From Clusia tigrina (lineage: Eukaryota > Arthropoda > Insecta > Diptera > Clusiidae), in assembly GCA_920105625.2 (NCBI GenBank), contig OV050030.1:68725807-68789806 (forward strand): DNA of 64,000 nucleotides, written 5' to 3'. Positions 11,166 to 21,060 of the stretch are shown one piece after another. The translations under genes were made by a program, and so were the position numbers. Within the stretch, counting starts at the first letter, position 1. Every line of letters starts with the position of its first letter. The notes under the pieces are model-generated. The model ran no database searches. It was not told the DNA's origin and saw only the letters and a program-made list of their open reading frames with translations.

Positions 11166-11765
11166 ACTACGCAGTTTTTTCTACACACAAAATGGACTTC
11201 AACTCAAACAAAATTTTTTTTATTTATGCTGGTTTCAAATAAAAGTACGAACATTATCAGACTTCTAAATCTCATGATTCAATCATGACAAATTTATTAA
11301 ACAAAATTCCGCCGAAAATTCTCTCTTATACTCGTATATGTTCTTACTTTACTTTTTTTCCATTACAAGTTCCACATCCGTTATCTGCTGGCATCCATTG
11401 AGTCCTTCCATTAATGCAAATTGGTCCCTGAGTTCCTCACAGATGCTCCTTGACTTCCTCCAATTGTCCTTTCACCATCTTTAATGCTCCCAAAAATACA
11501 TATAAAATGGCTATATGCTCGACAAAAACCGAAATTGGCTTTTAAGACAAAAGTGTCATGATTCAATCCCGGTAAATTTGTATCCATAAAAAAAAATTAA
11601 CCTCTTATAAGCTAATTCAATTCATAAACTGCAAAAGTTTAGAATAAAAATTCAACATGCCCGTTTGATCCTTACTGATTTCTTCTCTCTAATTATTCCT
11701 TAGAACTTCTCCCCCGCTTTTCTCCACCAAATGAAAATTGAATATTAAAAAATATGCAAACCATT
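11166..11765 (-). repeat. Leader/LTR-like region shared by Ty3 elements A and B
   Basis: About 600 bp of AT-rich noncoding sequence that aligns well with 30110-30690, for example tgattatgactacgcag, gtgtcatgattcaatcc and gaacttctcccccgctttt. It lies upstream of gag on the minus strand in both elements. It should hold the 5' LTR and primer site, but I could not fix LTR ends. Confidence 0.6.
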
Positions 11766-12190
11766 TGTCGACGATCCGAGCGTAGAGGTCTAGAAAATTG
11801 AACTCTTGCAGTCACCCTCAAATAAGTTCCAAACACAGGCACGATGACTGCTAAATCCTTTTGTTTATTTTTCTATATTCGTAAAAATTCATACAGATAT
11901 ATATATAGAAAATATAAAATATAAAGACAAATTAACTTACTCCTTTTTTGACCTCCGGCGACTTGCTCGATTGACTACCTAATAAAGCAAACCCGTTTAA
12001 GCAAAACGGATTTACTTTACTTGGCGGCAAAACGTCTGTCCCAAAGGTCAAAGTACAAACTAAGTTACATTGAGGTGCAAACGAGACAAAAATACAATAC
12101 ATTTTTACTTATGATTAACGAATGCATTAAGCCCCGTTCACATGAATATAACCTACATATGAATTTAAAATAATAATTCAATTAATAACA
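11766..12190 (-). repeat. 3' LTR of the BEL/Pao element
   Basis: On the minus strand the polyprotein stop is followed by the purine tract aagagggga and then TGTTATTAATTG at 12190. The proposed LTR ends in CGTCGACA at 11766, giving 425 bp with TG..CA ends. The 5' LTR is outside the retained part, so the far end is inferred from the point where similarity to element B's leader stops. Confidence 0.65.
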
Positions 12191-12197
12191 TCCCCTC

Positions 12198-15086
12198 TTA
12201 AGCTTTACCACCAACCTCGACGTCCAAAAAAGCAAGCTTTGACACGGGTCTCCTCAGGGCACCAGAATCCGTTTTGACTTCAGCTGATCGCGCAATTCCA
12301 TCAGACCCATGAAACAGTTGCACAACTCTGCCACGCCTCCAGTGAGATCGTGCTGCATTCACCTCACATATCAGCACAAGATCACCAATTCTCAGTTGCT
12401 TCGTAGGCAAGCACCACTTTCGTCGCCGCGTCAAATCCGGAAGGTACTCCTTTAGCCACCGCGACCAGAAATTATTTTTTAAATTTTCCGCCACTCGCCA
12501 TTGCTTTCGCAGACACATCAGCCTCGGCTCGTAAGTTGCCGGCGTCTGTGTAGAATTCATGCAGCCCAACAGAAGATGGTTCGGCGTCAGCGGTTCAGGT
12601 TCTTCCGGTGTAACTGGCAGATGAGTTAATGGTCTAGAGTTAATAATGTTTTCGGCTTCAACTAAGACACTATATAACGTGTCTATTCGCGGCGCATGTT
12701 CTTTCAGTATAATGTTCAGCGTCTTTTTGACTGACTGAACCAGTCGCTCCCATGCACCTCCTTCACTAGGATTGGCTGGAGTATTAAATATCCACTTAAT
12801 TCCCATTGGCGCTATGTGTAACTTAATGGCATCTTCATCTAAGGCTTTCCTCGCAAGTTGCAGCTCCTTTGATAGGCCCACAAAATTGGTGCCGTTGTCG
12901 CTGCGAATTTGCACTGGTACTCCTCTGCGGTTAATAAAATTGCGTATGCAGATCAGACAGGCATCACTTGATAAATCAGTGGCAAGCTCCAAATGTATTG
13001 CACGACAGGTTAAGCACGTAAATAAAGCGACCCAACGCTTCTCTTTTTGTCGACGAACAGTTACGTTTAAGGGGCCAAAGAAATCCACTCCGGTGTAAGA
13101 GAATGGACGTACGTAGGGTGTTATTCTGTCTATCGGCAAATTACCCATTTGCGGCTGTTGCGGGCGGGCTTTTCGCAATCTACATAACCTACAATGGGCT
13201 TGGACTCCATTCACTACTCGTCTTATCGACGGAATCCAGAAGCGTTGTCTTATTTCATTGATAACCGTTGAGACGTTAATGTGATTAAACCTCCGATGAT
13301 AGTAGTCAACTATCAAACGTGTGAGCGGATGCTCCTTTGGAAGTATTATCGGGTGCCTGGCGTCGACGTGTATCCAAGTGGCTCTTTCGATCCTTCCTCC
13401 AACTCGTAACAGACCATCTTCAGCAACAAACGGGTTTAACGCTTTAATTTGGCTCGTTACTTGAACCACGCCTTTTTGATATAGACTAGCATGCTCATCA
13501 GCAAATATTTTTATTTGAGCAACTTTACAGAGATGATTTTCAGCTGCCAACTCTTCTTCGGCGATGAGTTGACCCTTCTGTAGTACTCGTTGGGTAGCCT
13601 TTGCTTTTAAGTTGTGGACGTAGCGAAATATCCACGCCATAGTTCTCTTCAAACGTCTATAATTTGAAAATCGATTAATACTTGGTACAATTGTTTTTAC
13701 TTGCCTGGCTATCAATAAGATATGGTTGGCTCGCAATTCATCTTCGCTTCTGTCCATAGTAGTTTTCATAAGTAGTTGACTCGGCCATTCTTCTTTACTT
13801 TTTAGCAAAAATTCCGGGCCATTTTTCCATCTACCTGTTGCCTTGCTTCGCCTTGTAAATGATGCACGCGTTGCTTCATCTGCTGGGTTTAGTTCCCCTG
13901 GGCACCAAACCCAATCTTCCACTTGACTGCTTTCCAATATCTCGGCGACCCTATTTGCAACGTATTGTTTGTAAACCCGATGATCAGCTCTGATCCATCT
14001 TATTACAGTGTGCGAATCGCTCCAAAAATAAATTTTATTAAACTGTATTGAATGGCATTTTACTACGCTATCCTTCAGTCGTACGCCCATAACGGCTGCT
14101 TGCAGTTCCAACTTCGGGACTGAATGGTATCGTGTCGGAGCACAACTATTCTTTGCTGCTACGAATGCAAGCTCTATACCTGTAGGCGTTTGTGCTCTCA
14201 TGTACGCTACGACTGCACATGCCTCCTCACTTGCGTCTACGAAAACGTGCAGGTCCAGGGCAATATTGTCGAAATTTGTCAGGTAACAGCGTTGAATCCG
14301 AAAGTTTTCCACTTGTTTTAACTCCACCAGCCAGGCCTTCCATCGCTCAAACAGTTCGTCGGGTATTGGATCATCCCATCCTATGCCCCTCCTCCATATC
14401 GCTTGCATAAATAATTTTCCTGTCACCGTAAAGTTTCCCAGAAATCCAAGTGGATCAAAGATGGACATTACGACGCTAAGTACTTCACGCTTGGTTGGTT
14501 TCCTATAGAAGTTTACTATTTGTTGTGGCACCTTATCCAGTTGGAATACAAACACCAGTTCATCGGCCTTTGAACGCCAAAACATGCCCAGTATACGGTC
14601 CACGCGGCCGTCAATAGCTACATCTTCTTTTATGGCAGTGTTCGTGCTACCAAACGCTCTTTCAACTTTCGGTGAATTTGAAATTATATTTCTCAGCTCG
14701 AATCCTCCAGCGTTGTGAATACGTATGACTTCGCCGACGACCCGGATTGCCATTTCTTCTGTCTCAAAGCAATCTACATAATCATCAACGTAGTGTCGTT
14801 TTATTATGCCTTCGACGGCTCGTGGTATCTCACTGGAATAGTCTGCAGCATTTTTGTTTTTTATATATTGAGCAATTGTCGGAGAACACGTAGCACCAAA
14901 TATCATCCTCTCCATCACAAACACTTCCACAGGTTTTGTGGGGTTTCCATCTCTCCATAGAAATCGCTGATATTGTTGGTCTCTTTCATTTATTAACACC
15001 TGATGAAACATCTCTTTTATATCGCCACATACAGCAATCGGTGCTTCTCTGAATTTAGGAAATGAAGTTTCATCAAATTCGAACAA
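12198..15086 (-). pseudogene. BEL/Pao polyprotein, C-terminal 962 residues (RT, RNase H, integrase)
   Basis: A long uninterrupted frame on the minus strand. RT: CGDIKEMFHQ (first Asp, residue 22) and the catalytic YVDD at residues 99-102. RNase H: HVFVDASEEACAVVAY, PKLELQAAVMGVRL, FWSDSHTVIRWI and NPADEATR. Integrase: a zinc-finger region ending in CRLCRLRKARPQ, core motifs GVDFFGPL, IRSDNGTNF and GGAWERLVQSVKK (D, D, E all kept). The end matches the DUF5641-type C-terminus (RIGDLVLI, HWRRGRV). Gag, protease and the RT start are missing because copia-derived sequence abuts at about 15090. The frame is clean, so the element died recently; it cannot act alone. Confidence 0.9.
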
Positions 15087-15092
15087 CTCCTT
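15054..15092 (-). other. Outer breakpoint of the large inverted duplication (arm 1 side)
   Basis: Bases 15054 upward match the reverse complement of 63195 downward. Below 15054 arm 1 continues in the open BEL/Pao frame, whereas above 63195 the sequence is unrelated. About 37 bp of BEL/Pao coding sequence was therefore carried along with the copy, making arm 1 the ancestral arrangement at this edge. Confidence 0.85.
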
Positions 15093-15119
15093 CTATTTTT
15101 GTCCAACTTTTGTATGGCA

Positions 15120-15138
15120 ACGGAGCACTGTGCTCCGT
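15120..15138. repeat. 19-nt perfect palindrome near the copia 3' end
   Basis: acggagcactgtgctccgt is self-complementary around one central base. It lies between the copia stop codon and the BEL/Pao sequence and is kept in arm 2 at 63111-63129. Confidence 0.8.
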
Positions 15139-15196
15139 CTCAATACGAATATCCTCTACAAACTATATAAAATAATATAATTTTAATTCACATAAT

Positions 15197-15626
15197 TCAT
15201 TTTAGACCCGTCATTTCAGTTAGTTTTTCAATGTATATGTTTAGATAGGTTTTTCGTCAAGATATCAGCCACCATTTGGTTAGTTGAGACATACTGAAAT
15301 TCAACTTGTTTGTTTTTAGCAACTTCACGTACATAATGATATTTTAAATCTATGTGTTTTGTTTTTGAATGATATACATGATTTTTAACAAGAGATTAAG
15401 AACTTAAATAATCGCTTTTTATTGTTATAGGCATGTCTTCTTCATGGAATCCAAGTTCTGTTAATAATTTCTTTAAATAAACAGCTTCTTTAGCGCTCGT
15501 ACACCATACAACGTACTCTGCTTCTGTCGTACTCAACATTATAGTACTCTGTTTCTTCGATTCCCATGCCACGGATCCGCCACTCATCATGAAAACATAG
15601 CCAGAATATGACTTCCTATCTTTCAT
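15197..15626 (-). pseudogene. copia RNase H and C-terminus
   Basis: The frame 15626-15396 has the copia RNase H motifs DRKSYSGYVF, VAWESKKQSTIMLSTTEAEY and AKEAVYLKKLLTELGF. A nonsense change then stops it; the rest (HSKTKHIDLKYHYVRE, NQMVADILTKNLSK) continues in frame to the natural stop at 15197. The normal SDNQ-type motif reads SDYLSS, so a catalytic neighbourhood residue is altered. The upstream junction to the RT part (15626-15802) is also broken. Confidence 0.85.
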
Positions 15627-15801
15627 ATCACCAGCCCAATCTGCAAACGCGTAGCCATATATTCGAACACTGCTGGGGCGATACCATAATTTTAACTGCC
15701 AAGTTTTCGATAATTACCTCATAATGTGTTTGACGCCAGTCTGATGCTGGGTTGTTGGGATTGAATTACCCTGTGCCAATTTGAGAACAGAGTGCAGTAT
15801 A

Positions 15802-16949
15802 TCAGGTCTCGTGCAGATCGCTAAATACATTAGGCCTATCATCATAAGATGTCTTGTCAACTCTTTCAGCATGCTCGTCATCACATCTGGTATGAAACCC
15901 AGGATCCAAAGGAGTTGAAACTGATCGACAAGTCTTCATGTCGTACCTCTCCAATATATTGCGGAAATGTTGCTTCTGACTGACCGCTATTGCGCCGGTT
16001 TCTCCGCACCGCTTAATTTCCCAACCAAGGAAATAGGAAAGAGGCCCTTTATCTACCAACTTGAATTCCCTTGCCACCTTTGTCTTAATGAGTTCAATGT
16101 CTTCTTTGACCGCGCTACCTATAATTAAATCACCAACGTACACGGCTATTAGAATTAACTTGCCTTTTAACATCATTTTATATACACATGACTCCGTCTG
16201 GCACTGATGAAACCCGATGTTCTTTAGTAAACCATCCAGTTTTGAGTTCCATTCACGCCCCGATTGCATACCCATTTACAGCCAATTGCCTTTTGGTTCA
16301 GTGGTAGATCGACTAGCGACCATGTGCTATTCTCAATCAGTGCAGTGTATTCTTTTTGCATTGCATATAACCATTTTCCGGAATACGCACTATCCTTTAT
16401 ATCACTTACTGATTGTGGAACCTTGACATTGTCACTGTATTTCGCCAAATTAGCACAATTGTATTCTTTACGTGGACGTCCTGGCTTACCAGTTCTGATT
16501 AATTTTGGTCTTCCAGGCCCAATTCGCTTTGGATCCTCGTCATTGCTGCTAGGCTCATTTATAGTGTCGGCTGTTCTATCATCAGGCTCACCTGCTATTA
16601 CTGCTGGCACTGTATCATCATTATTAGCTGCATTGTTGTTCAGATATTTCAACAACTCCGATAGTTGATTAGCTTCTGAACCCATAAGCGTAGTTTCATT
16701 AAACTTTACGTCTCGTTTGGTCACTACCTTTTGTGATAGTAAATCGTACAGTCGGTATGCTTTCGACTGCTGTGAGTAACCGAACATAATACATTCTCTC
16801 CCTTTTGGGCGGAACTTCCGATTTTGCGTTTTGTCTAATGCGGTAGCTAAACATACGAACACTTTCAAATGCTTTACACTCGGCTTCATTCCGTGCCAAA
16901 TTTCGTTTGGAGTTGAATCTCCCAAGCGGTTGCCGGTGCTTCTGCCCAA
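15802..16949 (-). pseudogene. copia integrase end and RT with internal deletion and YVGD motif
   Basis: 16949-16224 holds the integrase C-terminal/linker region (PNEIWHGMKPSVKHLKVF, GYSQQSKAYRLYD) and the RT start (ALIENSTWSLVDLP, AIGCKWVC). It then jumps to QSGREWNSKLDGLLKNIGF in a second frame, so roughly the first third of the RT is deleted. The catalytic YVDD box reads AVYVGDLIIGS, which replaces the first active-site Asp by Gly. The YFLGWEIKR and AVSQKQHFRNIL motifs follow. The enzyme is dead twice over. Arm 2 shares both lesions. Confidence 0.9.
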
Positions 16950-16991
16950 AATTTTTCTCCTAGTGTACTAACATTGATCTGGCCATTTCGA

Positions 16992-17655
16992 CTATTGTAC
17001 GGTTCGCTCGCTCTGCCACTCAATTCTGTTGGGTGTATGTGGAAGCGTCAGCTGACGCGCTATCCCGATTAACTTCAAAAATTGGTCAAACGCGGTATTT
17101 ACAAATTCACGACCGTTGTCGCTATGAATTGCTTTAATTTTTCGACCCGGTTGGTATTCAACTAGACTTTTGAATTTTGTAAAACAATTGTCTTTTGATT
17201 TCATAAAAAAAAATTAAAAATTTTCGGGATTTATCATCGACAAATGTCAAAAAATATCGTGACCCACCGATCGACTGGGTATTAAATGGTCCACATACGT
17301 CAGCATGAACCAAATCCAATAGATTGTTTGCTCTATTTTCTGATGTTTGAGGAAATGCCTGTACGCACACTTTACTTTTCAACATTTCTGGCATTTGAAA
17401 ATTTTTAAAATCACGCACAATTTCTTTTGGAGCGAGTTCGCGTAAACAAATAATATTATTAATTCACATGACCATACCTGTTATGCCACCGTATAGATTA
17501 TTTGCCACACAAGAAATTTTATTCACACAAGAAAAATGGTTTCGAAACATGTACAAGTTGTTCTCTTTATATGCTTTGAACGATACCGTATTGTTTTTTT
17601 TATTTCTAATGATTACACAAATGTCGGTGAAGGTCACCTCTGCACCATACTCCAC
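16992..17655 (-). pseudogene. copia integrase region
   Basis: 17655-17464 is the segment between protease and integrase. 17418-17158 has LLDLVHADVCGPF (first catalytic Asp) and FLTFVDDKSRK. 17204-16992 overlaps in another frame and gives KAIHSDNGREF (second Asp) and PHTPNRIEW; the expected Glu motif (GVAER) is readable only in the next frame and after a Gly-to-stop change. Three frames are needed for one domain, so it is inactive. Confidence 0.85.
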
Positions 17656-17722
17656 GCTTTTGCTAACCGAGAAGACATTTGCTTGTAAGGAAGGAACATA
17701 TAAAACGTCTTTGAGAGTAAGA

Positions 17723-18486
17723 TTACTGCTCTTTGCCTTTTTCTTTTACCGCGGTGTGTTTTCTTTCACAGTCGTTCGCGAAGTGTCCTCTCTTATTGCA
17801 TTTATAGCACTTGCCGTTGTTCTTACGCCTGTTGTTATTGTAGTTGCTGTGGTGCCTAGCTCTAGTTGAATTATTGTTGTGCTGTGCGACATACGCTTTT
17901 TGGTTACTTTCCACTGTTTCGTTCTTTTTGCTCTGCGTTCGTATTCTTCTAAGAGTTTGACCTTGAGTGCGCTGTACTCGGGCAAAGTATCCCTCGTTTC
18001 CATGGCAATAACAAATTTTCGTACTGCTTTTGCAAACTAGACAACAGTATAATGGCCATAATCTCGTTTGTCTACAATGTCAGTAAATGCATTCAAAACC
18101 GCTGGCATATTATCGTCATCCGATATACGGAGATTCAGCGAGCTCTTGTATAAAGTCACCTTTATTGCAGGGCCTTTTGGTTTATATATGCCCTCGAGCC
18201 TCAACCACACTTCGGCTGACGTTTTGCAGTTCTTAATGTGGTTCAGCTGATTAGGTTTGACTGTCAAAACTATTGTTGCTAGGGCCTTCTCATCCAGCAA
18301 TTCCCACTCGTCACCATTAGACGCAATTTTCTTCAGCTTACCTGATACCACTTTCCACAACTCTGTACAAAATAAAACGCCGCGCATCTGGACACACCAG
18401 GTGTCATAGTTGTGTTCATCCAATGACGTATACACTCTATCCCATTGTTGAGCTGATCCCTTAGTCACGTTTTTCTTTATCCACAA
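17723..18486 (-). pseudogene. copia Gag
   Basis: 18486-18037 gives the Gag N-terminal domain (LDEHNYDTWCVQMRGVLF, WLRLEGIYKPKGPAIKVTLY). A frame change near 18040 and another near 17950 lead to the nucleocapsid part at 17914-17723, with a CCHC knuckle CYKCNKRGHFANDC. A usual protease DSGA-type motif is not seen, and the protease seems lost or unreadable between 17723 and 17655. Confidence 0.85.
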
Positions 18487-18568
18487 AAATTTTCATTTTA
18501 ATTTCTGGATTTTTTTCGGGCAACTTCGGACTTTTACTTCTCGTCTCAGGCATTTGGACACACCACGC

Positions 18569-18582
18569 CTGGGCCCATAACC
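18569..18582 (-). other. copia primer-binding site
   Basis: ggttatgggcccag on the minus strand equals the internal initiator-Met tRNA site used by copia in Drosophila. It starts three bases inside the presumed LTR end (TACA at 18586). Confidence 0.8.
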
Positions 18583-18585
18583 TAT

Positions 18586-18734
18586 TGTAGCAGATGTCCC
18601 AAGAAGAAAACATACGCGGAGAGTACTTAACGCATTGACAGTATATTAAAGACTTAATTCTAACGTAACAAAAAGAAAATAGCTTAATAAATAATAAAAG
18701 AGGAGATAGTGATATTCTTGTTGCCAACTCATAT
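18586..18734 (-). repeat. copia 5' LTR, main part
   Basis: This is the promoter-distal, larger part of the copia 5' LTR. Its first 22 bases (starting TGTTGAAATAG) lie at 25283-25304 beyond the inserted mdg1-like element; the ATAT target duplication is at 18731-18734. Confidence 0.65.
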
Positions 18735-19098
18735 TGTCATGGATAACGGTCATTGAACTAACAGACATATGAATCTAATGACCTAAAATCAATTAACAAT
18801 TGCAAAGTGTGCAACATTCCAAAGTGGTGCCGATATGAGACACCAACATTCAAGGCGACGGTCAACGACCGTGAAATGTGAGCCAGCACACATACGTCTC
18901 AAATAACTGACCCTTATCCATCGATACCTCTTGAGTCATCGAACAGTGATGTCATCGACGACTCAACTATTTTAAGTATAAATATAAGTCCAACATTGTA
19001 ATTGCAAGACAGTAGATAGTCGACTGTTAATGATTAATGTTCGGTAAATAAAGTTACATTTTAAACCATGGATTTAAAAACCCCGTCTAATCATTACA
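18735..19098 (+). repeat. 5' LTR of the mdg1-like element (arm 1)
   Basis: 364 bp, TG..CA. It differs from the 3' LTR at two seen positions (gcaacattcc/gcaatattcc and cattcaagg/cattcatgg). It appears identical at these sites to the 5' LTR of arm 2 (59152-59515). Confidence 0.92.
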
Positions 19099-19112
19099 TG
19101 GCGACCGTGGCA
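19099..19112 (+). other. Primer-binding site (tRNA-Arg type)
   Basis: tggcgaccgtggca directly follows the 5' LTR. The first 11 bases match the complement of the 3' end of fly tRNA-Arg(TCG), including CCA, from general knowledge of 412/mdg1 priming. Confidence 0.75.
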
Positions 19113-19298
19113 TAAGTGACGCTAAAAATAAATAAATTTTAAAAATAAATATTTTTTTAATAACAAAAAGTGTAACTTCAGTGAATATTTGCTTACAATA
19201 GACAATTGCTGAAAATGAACTGCTAAGCATAAAAAAAGTGGAAAAATTTAAAAAAAGATAAAGTATAGAAATATCCATGAAAAACTTCAATCAACACC

Positions 19299-19568
19299 AT
19301 GAGTTGGTGGAAAAAAGCAATAAGTATAGTGATGATAGCAATTTCTGGCTATGAAGTGGGAAAAGAAGTGCAACAGAAGAATACAGAAGTTGTAAAATAT
19401 ATAGACAAATGCCAAGAGAAAAGTGACAATCAAAACATCAAAACAATACCTTGGGAAATTATGTGTTTGATCGGAGCCTTGGTGCTAATAATGGCAATAC
19501 ATTCGGCACTCAAAAACTATTTAAAACGAAGGATACAACGTGTGGAAACACCAGCGGTCAGGATCTAA
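19299..19568 (+). CDS. Small membrane-type ORF ahead of gag (89 aa)
   Basis: It starts at the first ATG after the leader and lies between primer site and gag. The N-terminus MSWWKKAISIVMIAISG is amphipathic to hydrophobic; residues 50-68 (PWEIMCLIGALVLIMAIHS) form a good membrane span, followed by a basic NYLKRR stop-transfer-like end. The middle (residues 20-49) is polar and Lys/Gln-rich. The arm 2 copy (58682-58951) has the same predicted protein, so no damage occurred after duplication. Small ORFs upstream of gag are reported for the 412/mdg1 lineage; a function is not known to me. A translation-regulating leader ORF is the alternative. Confidence 0.6.
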   Translation: MSWWKKAISIVMIAISGYEVGKEVQQKNTEVVKYIDKCQEKSDNQNIKTIPWEIMCLIGALVLIMAIHSALKNYLKRRIQRVETPAVRI

Positions 19569-19837
19569 ACTATCTGAAAAACTATCTGGAGAAGAATTGC
19601 AGCTTCGTAAAGGACAACAAAAATCATCATCATATAAGATAAGAAATATTATTAAATTCAATTTCACAATATAAAACTAATATTTACAACTAAGTATTCA
19701 CATTAAAAACACCGTGCAAGCAACAATACACAAATGACAAGAAAATAATATAAACAAATAGACAAAATTAAGCTTTTTATTAAAACATGTAAATTTATCA
19801 ATGTTGCAATTTCCTAATTACGTATGGTTCATTTATT

Positions 19838-21060
19838 ATGTCCTCACCAATCACATGGGACGAAGTTTTGAGAAAATTGAATGAAATAAAGATCACTTTT
19901 GACAAATCGTACAAATGTTTAAATAAAACACCCCTACCATCCAAAATTACTCAACTAAAACATATTGGTATTCTTGCATGTCAGCATAATACAATTGCCA
20001 ATTTAGGTAGGACAATTTACCCGGTACTTAGCACAGACCATAAGCTAGAATTCGAAAATTATTTCACTTCCATTAAAAATAGACTGAAAGTACTAGTACC
20101 ACAAGAAGTACCAACAAGTATAACAAAATTACTTGACCTGACTATTCATTCATTACTTTGCAGCGAAAGCTCTGACACAGATACTGACTCATTAGAAGAC
20201 ACATTAAAAGAACAAAACGAAATAAACAATCTCAGCAATATGACACCTATCGAGTTCATTAACACTGCAACGAAATTGCTTCCAGAGATTGATGGCAAAA
20301 TTGAAAATTTAAATAAATTCATAAACGCCATTGATTTATTGGAAACCATAAAAGAAACCCATGAAAACATAGCAATTTCATTAATAAAAACGAAATTAAC
20401 TCACTCAGCAAGTACATTGATAACAAACGAGAGTACTATTCAAGCAATCAAAAGCAAATTACTTGCAAACGTGAAATACGAATCTCCACAGAGTATTTCA
20501 GCCAGACTTAATACCGTAAAGCAGCATAATAAAAGCGACAGTGATTTTGCCAAAGAAATTGAAACTTTATCATTGCAATTGGAGCAATCATTTATTGCGG
20601 ACGGTTTGACGACTGCACTAGCAAAAAGCTACTCCACTCAACATGCAGTGAAAACAATAAAAACAAATGCGAAATCTGAAGAGGTAAAATTGCTAATGAG
20701 GGCAGGTCAGTTCCCAACAGTAGGAGACGCTATTACCAAAATTTCTTGAGTTAAGTTCGGAAAGTTCAGGAACTTTACAAGTAAATTACATCAACAAATA
20801 TCGAAATTCCAACGTAAGATATAGGGGTCGTGGAAACAGATCATATCGTGGACAAAGAAGCTCTGCGAACCGGAATTATAATACACGGCGTAACGACTCT
20901 CACTCTGATAACAGAGACAACAATAATAGAAATAGAAATTATGGACACAACAATAATTATAGAGGACGCAGACATAATAATGGAAACGTTCGGTATACAG
21001 AGGCGTCGGAAAACGGGGATGTCCCCCAGTCCGCCCAACTGGGGAATGTATCGAATTAAA
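19838..21060 (+). pseudogene. Gag of the mdg1-like element (arm 1), frameshifted
   Basis: It begins MSSPITWDEVLRKLNEI and is predicted mostly helical. At 20749 the frame ends early because arm 1 has one extra c (attaccaaaa versus attacaaaa in arm 2). The RG/N-rich tail (RYRGRGNRSYRGQR, then DNRDNNNRNRN) continues in another frame to 21060. It also lacks about 15 bp near 20095 relative to arm 2, in frame. There is no CCHC knuckle; the RG-rich tail presumably binds RNA. Arm 2 has the intact form (57177-58412). Confidence 0.88.

Larger units (their letters stand above)
15095..18734 (-). mobile_element. Ty1/copia element, arm 1, defective
   Basis: Gag with CCHC knuckle, integrase, RT and RNase H are collinear on the minus strand. 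A primer site identical to the copia-type initiator-Met half-tRNA site (ggttatgggcccag) lies at 18569-18582. The 5' LTR (TGTTGAAATAG..TACA, about 171 bp) is split by the mdg1-like insertion: 18586-18734 on one side and 25283-25304 on the other. No matching 3' LTR is seen at 15095-15200. The mirrored copy is at 59516-63160. Confidence 0.85.

Noticed and set aside
16264..16668. 134-codon plus-strand frame and its mirror at 61582-61986
   Set aside because: Antisense of the copia integrase/RT linker; codon content explained by the real frame.
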